64,000 nt of DNA from Mesorhizobium sp. M9A.F.Ca.ET.002.03.1.2 (GCF_003952365.1 NZ_CP034443.1:3403001-3467000), one strand, 5' to 3'; shown: positions 17,264 to 28,920, counted from the first letter of the stretch. The notes: a model not told the origin generated them from the sequence alone. Program-made: numbers and translations.

Positions 17264-18383
17264 GAAGGATCGCGCCACGCTGATGTCGGTGCAGGAGGCT
17301 TCGCCGCTGAGGATCGATCCGGCCTGCCGGCATTTCACCGAATGTGGCGGCTGCGCGATCCAGCACTTCGAGGCCGAAGCCTATCGCCAGTGGAAGCGCG
17401 ACAAGGTCGCTCACGCGCTGAAGGCCAAGGGCATCGCTTGCGATATCGGCCCGCTGGTGCCGTGCGCGCCGCACACACGCCGCCGCGTCGTCTTCAGCGT
17501 CCGGCGCGCCGAGGCCGGCATGCGGCTCGGCTTCGTTCGTGCGCTGTCGTCCGAGATCATTCCGATCGAGGAATGCCCGATCTCGCTGCCCGCCATCGTC
17601 GCCGCGCTCGACCGGCTGAAAGCCCTCGCCGGGCTGGTCTGCGCTACCACCAAACCGTTCCACATGACGGTCACCGTCACTGCGTCCGGCCTCGATGTCG
17701 CGGTTCACGATTCCGGCAAGCTTGGCGAGCACCAACGCCGCATCGCGTCGAACTTCGTCATCGCAAAGGAGTTGGCCAGGCTTTCGGTCGACGGCGAGAT
17801 CATTGTCGAGCCGAGGAAGCCGGTGGTGCAGTTCGGGGCCGTGGCGGTCGCCGTGCCGCCGGGCGCCTTCCTGCAGGCGAGCGAAGCGGCAGAGCAGACG
17901 ATGGCGGATCTCGTTGGCCAGCATCTGTCGCGCGCCAAAAAGGTCGCCGATCTCTTCGCCGGCTGCGGCAGCTTTGCGCTGCGCCTCGCTGCGAAGTCGG
18001 AAGTCCACGCGGTGGAGGGCGACCCGGCAGCGCTTTCGGCGCTCGACCGGGCATTCCGTTTCGCCACCGGATTGAAGCGGGTGACCAGCGAACGGCGAGA
18101 CCTGTTCCGGCGGCCGCTCACCTCCAAGGAGTTGAATGCCTTCGACGGCGTTGTCTTCGATCCGCCCCGCGCCGGCGCCGAGGACCAGTCGAAGCAGATC
18201 GCCCGTTCCGACGTGCCGGTGGTTGCCGCGGTTTCCTGCAATCCGGTGACGCTGGCGCGCGATCTGCGCATTCTCATCGATGGCGGCTATGCCCTGAAAA
18301 GCGTCACGCCGATCGACCAGTTCCTGTGGTCGCCGCATGTCGAGGCCGTCGCCCTGCTGGAGAAACCGAGGCGAAGGCGGTAG
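17142..18383 (+). CDS. Class I SAM-dependent rRNA (uracil-C5) methyltransferase, RlmD/RumA-like
   Basis: Methylates uridine C5 in RNA. The 413-residue protein has an N-terminal TRAM-like stretch, an iron-sulfur cysteine cluster (CRHFTECGGCAIQHF plus a later Cys), and the SAM domain with ADLFAGCGSFALRLA. VFDPPRAGAE and the catalytic cysteine in SCNPVTLARDL follow. The target is probably 23S rRNA, as for RlmD or RlmC; sequence alone does not tell which uridine. The start overlaps the expected tlyA stop, suggesting translational coupling. Confidence 0.88.
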   Translation: MSARFTITGLGSQGDGVAKTETGEVFIPFTLPGEIVTAAREKDRATLMSVQEASPLRIDPACRHFTECGGCAIQHFEAEAYRQWKRDKVAHALKAKGIACDIGPLVPCAPHTRRRVVFSVRRAEAGMRLGFVRALSSEIIPIEECPISLPAIVAALDRLKALAGLVCATTKPFHMTVTVTASGLDVAVHDSGKLGEHQRRIASNFVIAKELARLSVDGEIIVEPRKPVVQFGAVAVAVPPGAFLQASEAAEQTMADLVGQHLSRAKKVADLFAGCGSFALRLAAKSEVHAVEGDPAALSALDRAFRFATGLKRVTSERRDLFRRPLTSKELNAFDGVVFDPPRAGAEDQSKQIARSDVPVVAAVSCNPVTLARDLRILIDGGYALKSVTPIDQFLWSPHVEAVALLEKPRRRR

Positions 18384-18394
18384 GTATATACACT

Positions 18395-18446
18395 TGAATT
18401 GCGCATGCATTGAGCATATTTTGATAATAAAGGTGTCAATATGCGC
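18395..18446 (+). promoter_or_regulatory. Promoter and operator-like repeats of the toxin-antitoxin operon
   Basis: TTGAAT (18395-18400) and TATTTT (18418-18423) are 17 bp apart and suit a sigma-70 promoter. A perfect inverted repeat GCATATT (18415-18421) and AATATGC (18438-18444) brackets the -10 box. A wider imperfect match, GCGCATGCATTGA against TCAATATGCGC, extends it. The location suggests autorepression by the antitoxin. Confidence 0.55.
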
Positions 18447-18458
18447 TAGGAAAAAGTC

Positions 18459-18830
18459 ATGAATTCCGTGGCCCTCGAAATCCCTGCGTCGCGCTTCGGC
18501 GAGGAACGGTCGCCGTTCCTGTCAGCGAGGCGGGTCGCCGAGCAGCTCGGCGTCACTCTAACTGAACTGGCGAGCCTGATCGGTGTCGCGCGCAACACGC
18601 TTGCGGCAAAGACAGGCGCACGCAAGGTCGACGCCGCCCTCAGTCCGATCGTCCGCATCCTGGCGATGGCGGGCGAAATGGCCGGCGGCGAGCAGCGCGC
18701 GGCGATCTGGTTCAAGCACCAGCCGATCCCCGGCTGGGCCGGAAAGACCGCCTACGATCTGGTTCGCGAGGGCAAGACGGACAAGGTGCTTGCCTATTTG
18801 GAGGCTGTCCGCTCCGGCATCTATGCCTGA
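18459..18830 (+). CDS. Xre/MbcA/ParS-type antitoxin (DUF2384)
   Basis: A 123-residue antitoxin. An N-terminal helix-turn-helix (about 25-55, AEQLGVTLTELASLIGV) precedes the DUF2384 C-terminal part (LAMAGEMAGGEQRAAIWFKH, PIPGWAGKTAYDLV) that binds and blocks a RES toxin. It overlaps the toxin start by 8 bp (ATG at 18823), the usual coupling. It has its own promoter with inverted repeats and an AGGAAA site. Confidence 0.88.
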   Translation: MNSVALEIPASRFGEERSPFLSARRVAEQLGVTLTELASLIGVARNTLAAKTGARKVDAALSPIVRILAMAGEMAGGEQRAAIWFKHQPIPGWAGKTAYDLVREGKTDKVLAYLEAVRSGIYA

Positions 18831-19329
18831 AGCCAGCCTAACCCTGTGGCGAGCCTTCGTGCCGCGCTGGGCGTATCTGCCGCTTTCGGGCGAGGGTGCT
18901 GCCCGCTTCGGCGGACGCTGGAATCCGCTGGGCGCCCCGACGATCTACGCGGCACGGGAACTGTCCACCGCCTGGGCCGAATACAATCAGGGCTTTGTCC
19001 AGCACCCGGCACTGATCGCCCAGCTTGAACTCTCAGGCGCGCGGCTGGCCGACCTGACAGACACCGATACGCTGACCAGGCTCGATGTGACGGCTGACAT
19101 TCATCGGTGTGAGTGGCGCGACATGCTGGATCGAGGCCTTGTGCCAGAGACGCACAGGCTAAGAGATCGCTTGCTGGCCGAAGGGCTGCATGGCGTGATC
19201 TACCCATCCTTCATGTCGCCCGGCGGCACATGCGCTGCACTCTGGCGCTGGAACGAGGACGACGCCCCGGGTCTCGAAATCATCGATCCGGACCATCGCC
19301 TGCCGAAAACGCCGGCATCGTGGCTGTAG
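18823..19329 (+). CDS. RES-domain toxin (NAD+-degrading family)
   Basis: A 168-residue RES protein. The family residues are visible: Arg in RFGGRWNPLG, Glu in STAWAEYNQ and Ser in YPSFMSPGGTC. Characterised members such as MbcT and the ParT-like enzymes attack NAD+ or modify host proteins. Being translationally coupled to the DUF2384 antitoxin, it is a standard type II module. All key residues are present, so it is probably active when unopposed. Confidence 0.88.
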   Translation: MPEASLTLWRAFVPRWAYLPLSGEGAARFGGRWNPLGAPTIYAARELSTAWAEYNQGFVQHPALIAQLELSGARLADLTDTDTLTRLDVTADIHRCEWRDMLDRGLVPETHRLRDRLLAEGLHGVIYPSFMSPGGTCAALWRWNEDDAPGLEIIDPDHRLPKTPASWL

Positions 19330-19362
19330 GCGAACCGAGCGGGTTCCAGATGACAAGAGCCA

Positions 19363-19657
19363 TCAATCGCGAGCATGACGCCGCCGCGCTTCGGCGAGCA
19401 TACCCGCGTCCATTTCTTCCAACGTCTTCGGGTTGCCTCTATGGGGCAGAGACCCAAACACGTCTTCAGGCCGCGTCTCGGCGAAAACTGGCACAGGCTT
19501 CACCCGCACGCCCTCCGGAGTGTCCTCCACCAGAAGGCGTGTGCCAGCGTCCCATTCCCTTCGTTCCCGGATGGCGTCGGGCAGGGTGACCCTTGGTCGA
19601 GACGATAATTATGAGGCCTTTCCGCGCTAGCCATCGAAGCACCTCATCAGACTGCAA
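19363..19657 (-). pseudogene. Decayed AbrB/MazE-type antitoxin gene
   Basis: One minus-strand frame gives GLIIIVSTKG, the start of an AbrB swapped-hairpin domain. After a shift at about 19587-19591 another frame gives LPDAIRERREWDAGTRLLVE and then DVFGSLPHRGNPKTLEEMDA, to a TGA at 19363-19365. Inserting a second GGTCA restores STKGQVTLPDAIRERREW, so a 5-bp slippage deletion broke the gene. No PIN or MazF toxin gene is adjacent. It lies tail to tail with the RES toxin gene. Confidence 0.72.
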
Positions 19658-19680
19658 GATAGGTTAGCGGGCAGCGTCCC

Positions 19681-21093
19681 TCAGACCCTTGTCCCGCCGA
19701 CCGTCATCTGGTTCATCCTGAGATGCGGCTGGCCGACGCCGACCGGCACACCCTGTCCGGCCTTGCCGCACATGCCGATGCCGGTGTCCAGCTTCATGTC
19801 GTTGCCGACCATGGCAACCCGGTGCATGGCGTCCGGTCCGTTGCCGATCAGCATGGCGCCCTTGATCGGCTGCGTCACCTTGCCGTTCTCGATCATGTAG
19901 GCCTCGGTGCAGCCGAACACGAATTTTCCCGACGTGATGTCGACCTGGCCACCGCCGAAGGAGACGGCATAGATGCCGTTCTTGACCGAGGCGATGATTT
20001 CCTCCGGCTCCATGTCGCCTGATGTCATGTAGGTGTTGGTCATGCGCGGCATCGGCTGGTGCGCGTAACCCTGGCGCCGTCCGTTGCCGGTGGCTTTCAT
20101 ACCCATTAGCCGGGCATTCTGGCGATCCTGCATATAGCCGACAAGCTTGCCGTCCTCGATCAGCACGTTGTGGGCCGACGGCGTGCCTTCGTCATCGACG
20201 GTCAGCGAGCCGCGCCGCTCGGCCATGGTGCCGTCGTCGACGACGGTGACCCCTTTCGCGGCCACCTGCTGGCCCATGAGGCCGGCGAAGGCCGACGTCT
20301 TCTTGCGGTTGAAGTCGCCTTCCAGCCCGTGGCCGACGGCCTCGTGCAGCATCACGCCCGGCCAGCCGCTGGAGAGCACGATGTCGAAGGTGCCGGCGGG
20401 CGCCGGGATGGCCTCGAGGTTGACCAGCGCCTGCCGCAGCGCCTCCTTGGCCGCGTGCTTCCAGCTCTCCTCGACCAGGAATTCGCCAAAACCCTTGCGT
20501 CCGCCCATGCCGTAGGAACCGCTCTCCTGGCGGTCGCCATTGCCGACCACCACCGACACGTTGATCCTGACCAGCGGGCGGATGTCGCGCACCATCTGGC
20601 CGTCGGCACGCACGATCTCGACATGCTGCCAGGAGGCAGCGAGCGAGGCCGTTACCTGCCGCACGCGCGGATCCTCGGCCCGCAGCCATGCATCGATCTC
20701 CTGAAGCAGCTTGGCCTTGGCCTCGAAGGAGGGCGAGGGGATCGGGTTCTCGTCGCCGTAGAGATGACGATTGGTGCGGGCGGGCGCCGCGGCGAGCGTG
20801 CCGGAATAGCCTCCCTTGACCGTAGAGACGGCGTCGGCCGCACGCAGCAGCGACGCTTCGGAAAGATCGCTGGAATGCGCGTAGCCACTCGCTTCGCCGG
20901 CGACGGCGCGTAGCCCAAAACCCTGGTCGGTGTTGAAATTGGCGGTCTTCAACCGGCCATTGTCGAACATCAGCGCTTCGCTCTCGCTGTATTCGAGGAA
21001 CAACTCGCCGTCGTCGGCGCCGTTGATGGTCTCGGCGACGATCTGCTTGATGCGATCGTCGGAAATGTCGAATTGGCCGATGAGGCTGTTCAT
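19681..21093 (-). CDS. tldD: Metalloprotease TldD
   Basis: A 470-residue protein, subunit of the TldD/TldE zinc protease that processes peptides such as microcins and degrades unfolded peptides. The catalytic motif HEAVGHGLEGD gives His250, Glu251 and His255 (HExxxH). The C-terminal region contains FGCTEAYMIENGKVTQPIKG and GMCGKAGQGVPVGVGQPHLR, as in TldD. TldE is not in the window. The gene is followed by the decayed antitoxin. It lies in line with the IalB-like gene, which is 143 bp upstream. Confidence 0.93.
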   Translation of the reverse strand: MNSLIGQFDISDDRIKQIVAETINGADDGELFLEYSESEALMFDNGRLKTANFNTDQGFGLRAVAGEASGYAHSSDLSEASLLRAADAVSTVKGGYSGTLAAAPARTNRHLYGDENPIPSPSFEAKAKLLQEIDAWLRAEDPRVRQVTASLAASWQHVEIVRADGQMVRDIRPLVRINVSVVVGNGDRQESGSYGMGGRKGFGEFLVEESWKHAAKEALRQALVNLEAIPAPAGTFDIVLSSGWPGVMLHEAVGHGLEGDFNRKKTSAFAGLMGQQVAAKGVTVVDDGTMAERRGSLTVDDEGTPSAHNVLIEDGKLVGYMQDRQNARLMGMKATGNGRRQGYAHQPMPRMTNTYMTSGDMEPEEIIASVKNGIYAVSFGGGQVDITSGKFVFGCTEAYMIENGKVTQPIKGAMLIGNGPDAMHRVAMVGNDMKLDTGIGMCGKAGQGVPVGVGQPHLRMNQMTVGGTRV

Positions 21094-21235
21094 GGCAGGT
21101 CCGTCCGTGGAAAGAGTTTGTCCTCACGATGTAGGCGCGAAGGTGCGTCCAGACAATCGGCAATGACCAGTGTCATTGCCGAAGCCGGTCACAATCTCTT
21201 TTCGTTGGTTAGGATTTTGGGATCCTGGGCCAGTC

Positions 21236-21841
21236 TCAAGGCAGGGCGGCGAAACCGTCGGCGAAGCCCTTGAGCTCGACCGGGATGCCGATGCCTTCCT
21301 CCGGCGTCTGGAAGACGATGAAGGTGGCCGACGTTCCGGTCTTCAGCGTGTCGAGCAGCGGCTTTTCGAGAATGACTTCGGCATAACAGCCGTCCTGGAA
21401 GCAGCGCACGAAATAGGCCCGGCCGATGTCCTTGCCGTCGACATTGAGGCCCAGCCCATTGGGCAGCAGCACGCCAAGCGGCGCCAGCACGCGCAGGATT
21501 TCGGCCTTGTTGTCGGCGGTGCGCAACACGACGACGGAAAGCCCCATCTCGGGACGATCCTCGGCGACGACGTTCTGCATCATCACGCATTGTTCTGATG
21601 TGGCGCCGGCCGGAGTGTCGCAGATGATCGACCACGCGCCATGCGTTGACCGCACCTTGCCGCTTGGCTGCGCGGCATTGGCCGGGATGACGCCGGACAG
21701 GCCAATGCCAAACGAGGCAGCGAGAAGGATGACATTCGCCAAGGTTCTCGAAAGCCCCGGTTTCGAAAGCCCCGGTTTCGAAAGCCCAAGTCTCGAAAGC
21801 TCAAGTCTCGTAAGCCCAAGTCCCCAAAGCCAAGAGTTCAT
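21236..21841 (-). CDS. Invasion-associated locus B (IalB) family protein
   Basis: A 201-residue exported protein of the IalB family, named after Bartonella; in free-living rhizobia the role is unclear. After a hydrophobic segment ending in SGVIPANAA, the mature part contains THGAWSIICDTP, CVMMQNVV and FQDGCYAEVILEKPLLD. The start at 21841 has a GGAG 6 nt upstream and is preferred over 21862. The n-region is unusual: six 15-bp repeats encode LELSR/LGLSK/PGLSK-type pentapeptides before the hydrophobic core. Confidence 0.8.
   Translation of the reverse strand: MNSWLWGLGLTRLELSRLGLSKPGLSKPGLSRTLANVILLAASFGIGLSGVIPANAAQPSGKVRSTHGAWSIICDTPAGATSEQCVMMQNVVAEDRPEMGLSVVVLRTADNKAEILRVLAPLGVLLPNGLGLNVDGKDIGRAYFVRCFQDGCYAEVILEKPLLDTLKTGTSATFIVFQTPEEGIGIPVELKGFADGFAALP
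21746..21835. repeat. Six 15-bp tandem repeats in the IalB-like signal region
   Basis: Units such as TTTCGAAAGCCCCGG follow one another from 21746 to 21835 with some divergence toward the gene start. Being a multiple of three, they encode pentapeptides and do not shift the frame. Confidence 0.8.
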
Positions 21842-22203
21842 GACGGCTCCATTGCGAATCATGGCACTTTAAGCCGCGCCAAGGGCAAGTAAAGGACGAG
21901 ACCACTGCCGGCCTGCTTCGACCAAGGCAATTGTGCGCTTTTTCCGTGCCAAATTCGCCCGAATTGCGACCGGCCGGTGTATTTTGCCGGGACACTCCGC
22001 CGGTTGGGCCTCCGCGATCCGCCACCGCCGCGGCCGCCGCCAAAAGGCGCATCTGCGCTTGCGCGCAAAAATGCCGCACGGTTTCGTCCGCTCCTTTCTT
22101 GCGGAGGCAAATAGAGTATGGTTTGAACCAGCCTTGGGACTGTCCGGGATTCCCGTCCCGGCCCGTTCGATAGTCTTGCGGTCCGATCGCGAGGAACTGG
22201 GAG
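21842..22203. other. Divergent intergenic region between IalB-like gene and cox operon
   Basis: 362 bp with no gene. It must carry the promoter of the cytochrome oxidase operon and that of the IalB-like gene. It is GC-rich in the middle (around 22020-22060) and ends in GGGAG just before ctaC. No sigma-70 pair was convincing enough to call. Confidence 0.45.
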
Positions 22204-24808
<2,605 letters not shown>

Positions 24809-24830
24809 GCGGCAGCCTGGGCGAAATACG

Positions 24831-24855
24831 AAACCGCCGGCCCGCCTGGCGGTTT
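24831..24855 (+). terminator. Hairpin between ctaD and ctaB
   Basis: AAACCGCC (24831-24838) and GGCGGTTT (24848-24855) form an 8-bp stem with a 9-nt loop and one further T. It may partly terminate transcription or set the mRNA 3' end, so that structural subunits exceed assembly factors. Confidence 0.5.
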
Positions 24856-24886
24856 TGGCCAACGGAATGATGGACTTTAAGTACGC

Positions 24887-25831
24887 ATGGCCCTTGTCGA
24901 CGACCAATTGATTGATGAACCGGGCTTTCGCATGTCGGAAGCGACGGCGGGTGATTTTTTCGCCCTGCTCAAGCCGCGCGTCATGTCGCTGGTGGTGTTC
25001 ACCGCTTTTGTCGGCCTGGTCGCAGCACCCGTAACCATCAATCCGCTTCTGGCGGTGATCGCGATCCTGGCTATTGCCATTGGCGCTGGCGCCTCCGGCG
25101 CGCTCAACATGTGGTATGACGCCGATATCGATGCGATGATGAGCAGGACCGCCGGCCGTCCAGTGCCGGCCGGCCGCATCCGGCCACGCGAGGCGCTGAG
25201 TTTCGGCCTGGTGCTGTCGGTGCTGTCGGTGATGACGCTTGGCGTGCTGGTCAACTGGCTGTCGGCGACGCTCCTGGCCTTCACCATCTTCTTCTATGCC
25301 GTTGTCTACACGATGTGGCTGAAGCGCTGGACGCCACAGAACATTGTCATCGGCGGTGCTGCCGGCGCCATCCCGCCGGTGATCGGCTGGGCCGCTGCGA
25401 CCGGAACGGTCAGCCTGGAAAGCGTCGTCCTGTTCCTGATCATCTTCCTGTGGACGCCGCCGCATTTCTGGGCGCTCGCTCTCTTCAAATCCGAGGACTA
25501 TGCCAGGGCCGGCATCCCGATGATGCCGAATGTCGCCGGCCAGGCTTCGACCCGACGCCAGATCTTCGCCTACGCGCTGATCCTTGCGCCGGTTGGCGTG
25601 CTGCCTTGGGCGCTCGGTTTCACCACATCAGCCTATGGCGTCCTTGCGGTGCTGCTTGGCGCTGGCTTCGTCTCGTATGCGTGGAAGGTGCTGCGGATGG
25701 CCGAAGACGACCATGTGATGAAGCCGGCCAAGGCCTTGTTCGGCTACTCGCTGCTCTACCTCTTCGCCATCTTCGCTATCTACCTTGCCGACTGCGTTGT
25801 CGGGCGCGCCCTGGCCACGGGTGGAGCATGA
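24887..25831 (+). CDS. ctaB: Protoheme IX farnesyltransferase (heme O synthase)
   Basis: Adds a farnesyl group to heme B, giving heme O for the aa3 oxidase. The 314-residue UbiA-family protein has about eight TM helices. The prenyl-diphosphate site is [20 protein letters not shown], and the second loop is [15 protein letters not shown]. It overlaps the next gene by ATGA, a sign of coupled translation. Confidence 0.95.
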   Translation: MALVDDQLIDEPGFRMSEATAGDFFALLKPRVMSLVVFTAFVGLVAAPVTINPLLAVIAILAIAIGAGASGALNMWYDADIDAMMSRTAGRPVPAGRIRPREALSFGLVLSVLSVMTLGVLVNWLSATLLAFTIFFYAVVYTMWLKRWTPQNIVIGGAAGAIPPVIGWAAATGTVSLESVVLFLIIFLWTPPHFWALALFKSEDYARAGIPMMPNVAGQASTRRQIFAYALILAPVGVLPWALGFTTSAYGVLAVLLGAGFVSYAWKVLRMAEDDHVMKPAKALFGYSLLYLFAIFAIYLADCVVGRALATGGA

Positions 25832-25995
25832 CCATGGCCGACAACAAGCTTGAACTCGTCGCGCTGACGGAGCGCCAGCAGAAGGCCCGGCGCAACCGCT
25901 CGGTAGCCATCGGCCTGGCGCTGGCGGTGCTTGTCGTCATCTTCTATATCGCGACCGTCGTGAAATTCGGTCACAACCTCACCGGAACGATGTGA
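25828..25995 (+). CDS. CoxF/CtaF-like small membrane protein of the oxidase operon
   Basis: A 55-residue protein: a basic, charged N-terminal third ([13 protein letters not shown]) and one TM helix (about 25-45). It overlaps the ctaB stop by four bases and is followed by ctaG. The small gene at this position in alphaproteobacteria is annotated coxF or cytochrome oxidase subunit; its role in assembly is inferred from position. Confidence 0.8.
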   Translation: MTMADNKLELVALTERQQKARRNRSVAIGLALAVLVVIFYIATVVKFGHNLTGTM

Positions 25996-26003
25996 GGCTC
26001 AAG

Positions 26004-26645
26004 ATGGACCGCCAGGCAGTGACCCATCCCCGAAAGAAGAACACCAACCGCATCGTCGCCGGCGTCTGCGTCGCCTTCTTCGGCGGCATGATCGGCATGG
26101 CCTATGCGGCGGTGCCGCTCTACGCGATGTTCTGCCAGGCGACCGGTTACGGCGGCACCGTAAAACGCGCAACGCAGCAATATGCCGATCGCGTGCTCGA
26201 CCGCGATATAACCATCCGTTTCGACGCCAACACAGCCGGCGTGCCGTGGCAGTTCCAGCCGGTCGCCCGCTCGATCACCGTCAAGATAGGCGAGACGGCG
26301 CAGGCGCACTATAGCGCGACCAACAAGCTCAGCCACGCCACCGCCGGTCGCGCGACCTTCAACGTGCAGCCGGAACTGGCAGGGCCTTACTTCAACAAGG
26401 TCGAGTGTTTCTGCTTCACCGACACCACGCTGAAGTCCGGCGAGACGCTGGACATGCCGGTCGTGTTCTATGTGGATCCCGACATCGTCAATGTGCCGGA
26501 ACTGAAGGACTTGAAGACGATTACCCTGTCCTACACGATGTTCCCGGTCGAGAAGAACGAGAAAAGCAAGCCGGTGGTGTCATCAGCGCCGGTCAAAGGC
26601 AAGAGCAGCAAAGTTTCACATACCGAAGGAAGCCTCGGGGGTTGA
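26004..26645 (+). CDS. ctaG: Cytochrome c oxidase assembly protein CtaG/Cox11
   Basis: Delivers copper to CuB of subunit I. The 213 residues start with a cytoplasmic tail, one TM helix (about 18-38, ending [17 protein letters not shown]), and a periplasmic beta domain. That domain has the copper motif ECFCFTDT, with both cysteines present. The ATG at 26004 has GAGG 7 nt upstream and is preferred over a GTG at 25992. Confidence 0.95.
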   Translation: MDRQAVTHPRKKNTNRIVAGVCVAFFGGMIGMAYAAVPLYAMFCQATGYGGTVKRATQQYADRVLDRDITIRFDANTAGVPWQFQPVARSITVKIGETAQAHYSATNKLSHATAGRATFNVQPELAGPYFNKVECFCFTDTTLKSGETLDMPVVFYVDPDIVNVPELKDLKTITLSYTMFPVEKNEKSKPVVSSAPVKGKSSKVSHTEGSLGG

Positions 26646-26646
26646 T

Positions 26647-27528
26647 ATGGCAGACGCGCACGCAAAACCAGAACATGACTACCACCTCGTCAACCCGAGC
26701 CCGTGGCCGTTCCTAGGCTCGGTCGGCGCGCTGGTCACCGCGATCGGCGGCGTCTCTTACATGCAGTATCTCAAGGGCGGCGATTTCCCCATTTTCGGCT
26801 TCAATATCGCCAATCCGTGGCTGTTCTTCATCGGCCTTTTGATCGTCATCTACACTATGTATGCCTGGTGGTCGGACACCATCAAGGAAGCGCATGAAGG
26901 CCACCACACGCGTGTCGTGTCGCTGCATCTGCGCTATGGCATGATCATGTTCATCGCTTCCGAGGTGATGTTCTTCGTCGCCTGGTTCTGGGCTTTCTTC
27001 GACGCCAGCCTGTTTCCGGGTGAGGCACAGCAATACGCCCGCACCGCCTTCACCGGCGGCGTCTGGCCGCCCAAGGGCCTCGAGGTTCTCGACCCCTTCC
27101 ACCTGCCGCTCTACAACACCGTCATCCTGCTTCTGTCGGGCACAACCGTGACCTGGGCGCACCACGCGCTCATTCATGGCGACCGTAAGGGGCTGATCAA
27201 CGGCCTGGTGCTGACTGTCGGTCTCGGCATGCTGTTCACCATGGTGCAGGCTTACGAGTACATGCACGCGCCGTTCGGCTTCAGGGATTCGATCTACGGC
27301 GCCACTTTCTTCATGGCGACCGGCTTCCATGGTTTCCATGTCATCATCGGCACCATTTTCCTGCTGGTCTGCCTGGTCCGCGCGATGAAGGGCGATTTCA
27401 CGCCCAAGCAGCATTTCGGCTTCGAGGCGGCCGCCTGGTACTGGCACTTCGTCGACGTGGTCTGGCTGTTCCTGTTCACGTCCGTCTATGTCTGGGCCTC
27501 GAGCGGCGCGGTGATCGAAGGCCACTGA
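26647..27528 (+). CDS. ctaE: Cytochrome c oxidase subunit III
   Basis: A 293-residue subunit with seven TM helices. Typical stretches are [37 protein letters not shown], and close to the C terminus [14 protein letters not shown]. It stabilises subunit I and proton uptake. The start follows the ctaG stop by 1 bp. A hairpin with a T-rich tail lies after the gene. Confidence 0.96.
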   Translation: MADAHAKPEHDYHLVNPSPWPFLGSVGALVTAIGGVSYMQYLKGGDFPIFGFNIANPWLFFIGLLIVIYTMYAWWSDTIKEAHEGHHTRVVSLHLRYGMIMFIASEVMFFVAWFWAFFDASLFPGEAQQYARTAFTGGVWPPKGLEVLDPFHLPLYNTVILLLSGTTVTWAHHALIHGDRKGLINGLVLTVGLGMLFTMVQAYEYMHAPFGFRDSIYGATFFMATGFHGFHVIIGTIFLLVCLVRAMKGDFTPKQHFGFEAAAWYWHFVDVVWLFLFTSVYVWASSGAVIEGH

Positions 27529-27550
27529 AATCCTCTTGAGGAATTGAGCG

Positions 27551-27580
27551 GGCGGCTGCGGCGACGTGGCCGCCTTATCT
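27551..27580 (+). terminator. Candidate terminator after ctaE
   Basis: GGCGGC (27551-27556) can pair with GCCGCC (27569-27574), followed by TTATCTTTT. The stem is short and the loop is 12 nt, so termination may be partial. Confidence 0.4.
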
Positions 27581-27609
27581 TTTGGGGCGAACGGCAATAA
27601 GGTAGTGGA

Positions 27610-27996
27610 ATGAGCGACGATAAGGCGATCTGGCCACCAATCGATCCCATTTCGGCAGGCCTGCACGGCCGCTGCCCGCGCTGCGGCGAGGGACGACTGT
27701 TTTCCGGCTTCCTCACCGTCGGAAAACGCTGCGCCAATTGCGGCCTCGACTATTCCTATGCCGATGCCGGCGATGGGCCGGCGGTGTTCGTCATCCTGAT
27801 CATCGGCTTCATCGTCGTCGGGCTGGCGCTGTGGATGGAGGTGACGCTGAGCCCGCCGCTCTGGCTGCATCTCGTGCTGTGGATACCGCTGACACTGGTG
27901 CTTTGCCTGGGCGCGCTCAGGCTGATCAAGGGTGTGCTCTTGACGCTGCAATACCGCAACAAGGCAGCCGAGGGCAGGCTGGACCGCGGCGAATGA
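27610..27996 (+). CDS. DUF983 family membrane protein
   Basis: A 128-residue protein with an N-terminal zinc-ribbon-like pair of Cys pairs (GRCPRCGEG, CANCGLDYS) and two TM helices (about 57-78 and 82-105). DUF983 genes sit in oxidase operons of alphaproteobacteria between ctaE and SURF1, as here, which suggests a part in oxidase assembly. It overlaps the SURF1 start by four bases. Confidence 0.88.
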   Translation: MSDDKAIWPPIDPISAGLHGRCPRCGEGRLFSGFLTVGKRCANCGLDYSYADAGDGPAVFVILIIGFIVVGLALWMEVTLSPPLWLHLVLWIPLTLVLCLGALRLIKGVLLTLQYRNKAAEGRLDRGE

Positions 27997-28790
27997 GCGC
28001 GACATCCGGTTCGGTTGCAAGCCGTTCGCGGCCGAAGACGGCATTGCTGCTTGGCCTCGGCCTCGTGCTGTTGTTTACCCTACTGGCGCTCGGCACCTGG
28101 CAGGTCCAGCGCCTGTACTGGAAGGAGGGTCTTCTCCAGACCATCGACCAACGTACGCACTCGGCGCCTGTGCCGCTGGCCGAGGTCGAAAAGCGGTTCG
28201 CCGCCACCGGCGACGTCGACTACATGCCGGTGACGGTAACCGGCACTTTCCTGCATCGAGGCGAGCGGCATTTCTTCGCGACCTGGGAAGGCCAGTCCGG
28301 TTTCGATGTCTTCACCCCCTTGCATCTGGAGGATGGCCGCTTCGTCCTGATCAATCGCGGCTTCGTGCCCTACGATCTCAAGGACGCGGCCACGCGCCCA
28401 CAAAGCCAGCCAGCGGGCCAGGTGACGGTGACGGGGCTCGCCCGCAACTCGCTGCCGGCAAAGCCCTCGATGATGCTTCCCGACAATGATCCGCAGAAGA
28501 ACATCTTTTACTGGAAGGATCGCGACGCGATGGCGGCGAGTGCGGGTCTGCCGGCCGGTGCCGGACTGGTACCACTCTTCATCGACGCGGATGCCACGCC
28601 GAATCCCGGCGGGTTGCCGGTCGGCGGCGTTACCGTCATCGACCTGCCGAACAGCCATTTGCAGTACGCCGTAACCTGGTACGGACTTGCCGCCGCCCTT
28701 GCCGGCGTCCTCATCTTCAGGCTTCGTCGTCCGGCGAAAGACGCATCGGCCCGAAAATCGGAATCGATTTTCGGAAAGCACGATGTGTAG
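27993..28790 (+). CDS. SURF1-family oxidase assembly protein
   Basis: Helps insert heme a into subunit I. The 265-residue protein has TM helices at about 17-37 and 225-246 with a periplasmic domain between. The family motifs GTWQVQRLYWKEGLL, FVLINRGFVP and YAVTWYGLA are present. The last 11 residues (KSESIFGKHDV) are encoded by a perfect 10-bp palindrome belonging to a repeat family, so the C terminus has been extended by repeat DNA. Confidence 0.92.
   Translation: MSATSGSVASRSRPKTALLLGLGLVLLFTLLALGTWQVQRLYWKEGLLQTIDQRTHSAPVPLAEVEKRFAATGDVDYMPVTVTGTFLHRGERHFFATWEGQSGFDVFTPLHLEDGRFVLINRGFVPYDLKDAATRPQSQPAGQVTVTGLARNSLPAKPSMMLPDNDPQKNIFYWKDRDAMAASAGLPAGAGLVPLFIDADATPNPGGLPVGGVTVIDLPNSHLQYAVTWYGLAAALAGVLIFRLRRPAKDASARKSESIFGKHDV
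28751..28774. repeat. Palindromic repeat inside the end of the SURF1 gene
   Basis: CCGAAAATCG (28751-28760) and CGATTTTCGG (28765-28774) pair perfectly around GAAT. The same arms occur at 5729-5750 before aroC. Here it is translated in frame as part of the SURF1 tail. Confidence 0.75.
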
Positions 28791-28803
28791 ATTGAAAGTG
28801 CCA

Positions 28804-28850
28804 GAGCAATTTCAGGAAAAGTGTGAAACGGTTTCCCGTCCGGAATTGCG
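28804..28850. repeat. Second palindromic repeat type upstream of ispH
   Basis: GCAATT near 28805 and AATTGC near 28844 form outer arms, and GGAAA with TTTCC form inner arms. I recognise this as a common intergenic repeat in Mesorhizobium-type genomes, from memory only. Confidence 0.6.
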
Positions 28851-28864
28851 TTAAGCAAAGAGAG

Positions 28865-28890
28865 GTAGAGCCGTTTTACGACGGCTCTAC
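28865..28890. repeat. Perfect hairpin, 10-bp stem
   Basis: GTAGAGCCGT and ACGGCTCTAC pair with a 6-nt loop. It lies 75 bp after the SURF1 stop and could serve as its terminator or as part of the repeat cluster. Confidence 0.65.
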
Positions 28891-28900
28891 AGCGTACTTT

Positions 28901-28920
28901 GTGCGTCCAAATGGACGCAC
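28901..28920. repeat. Perfect hairpin, 8-bp stem
   Basis: GTGCGTCC and GGACGCAC pair around AAAT. It is 10 bp after the previous hairpin. Together the four palindromes fill the 28751-28920 stretch before ispH. Confidence 0.65.
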
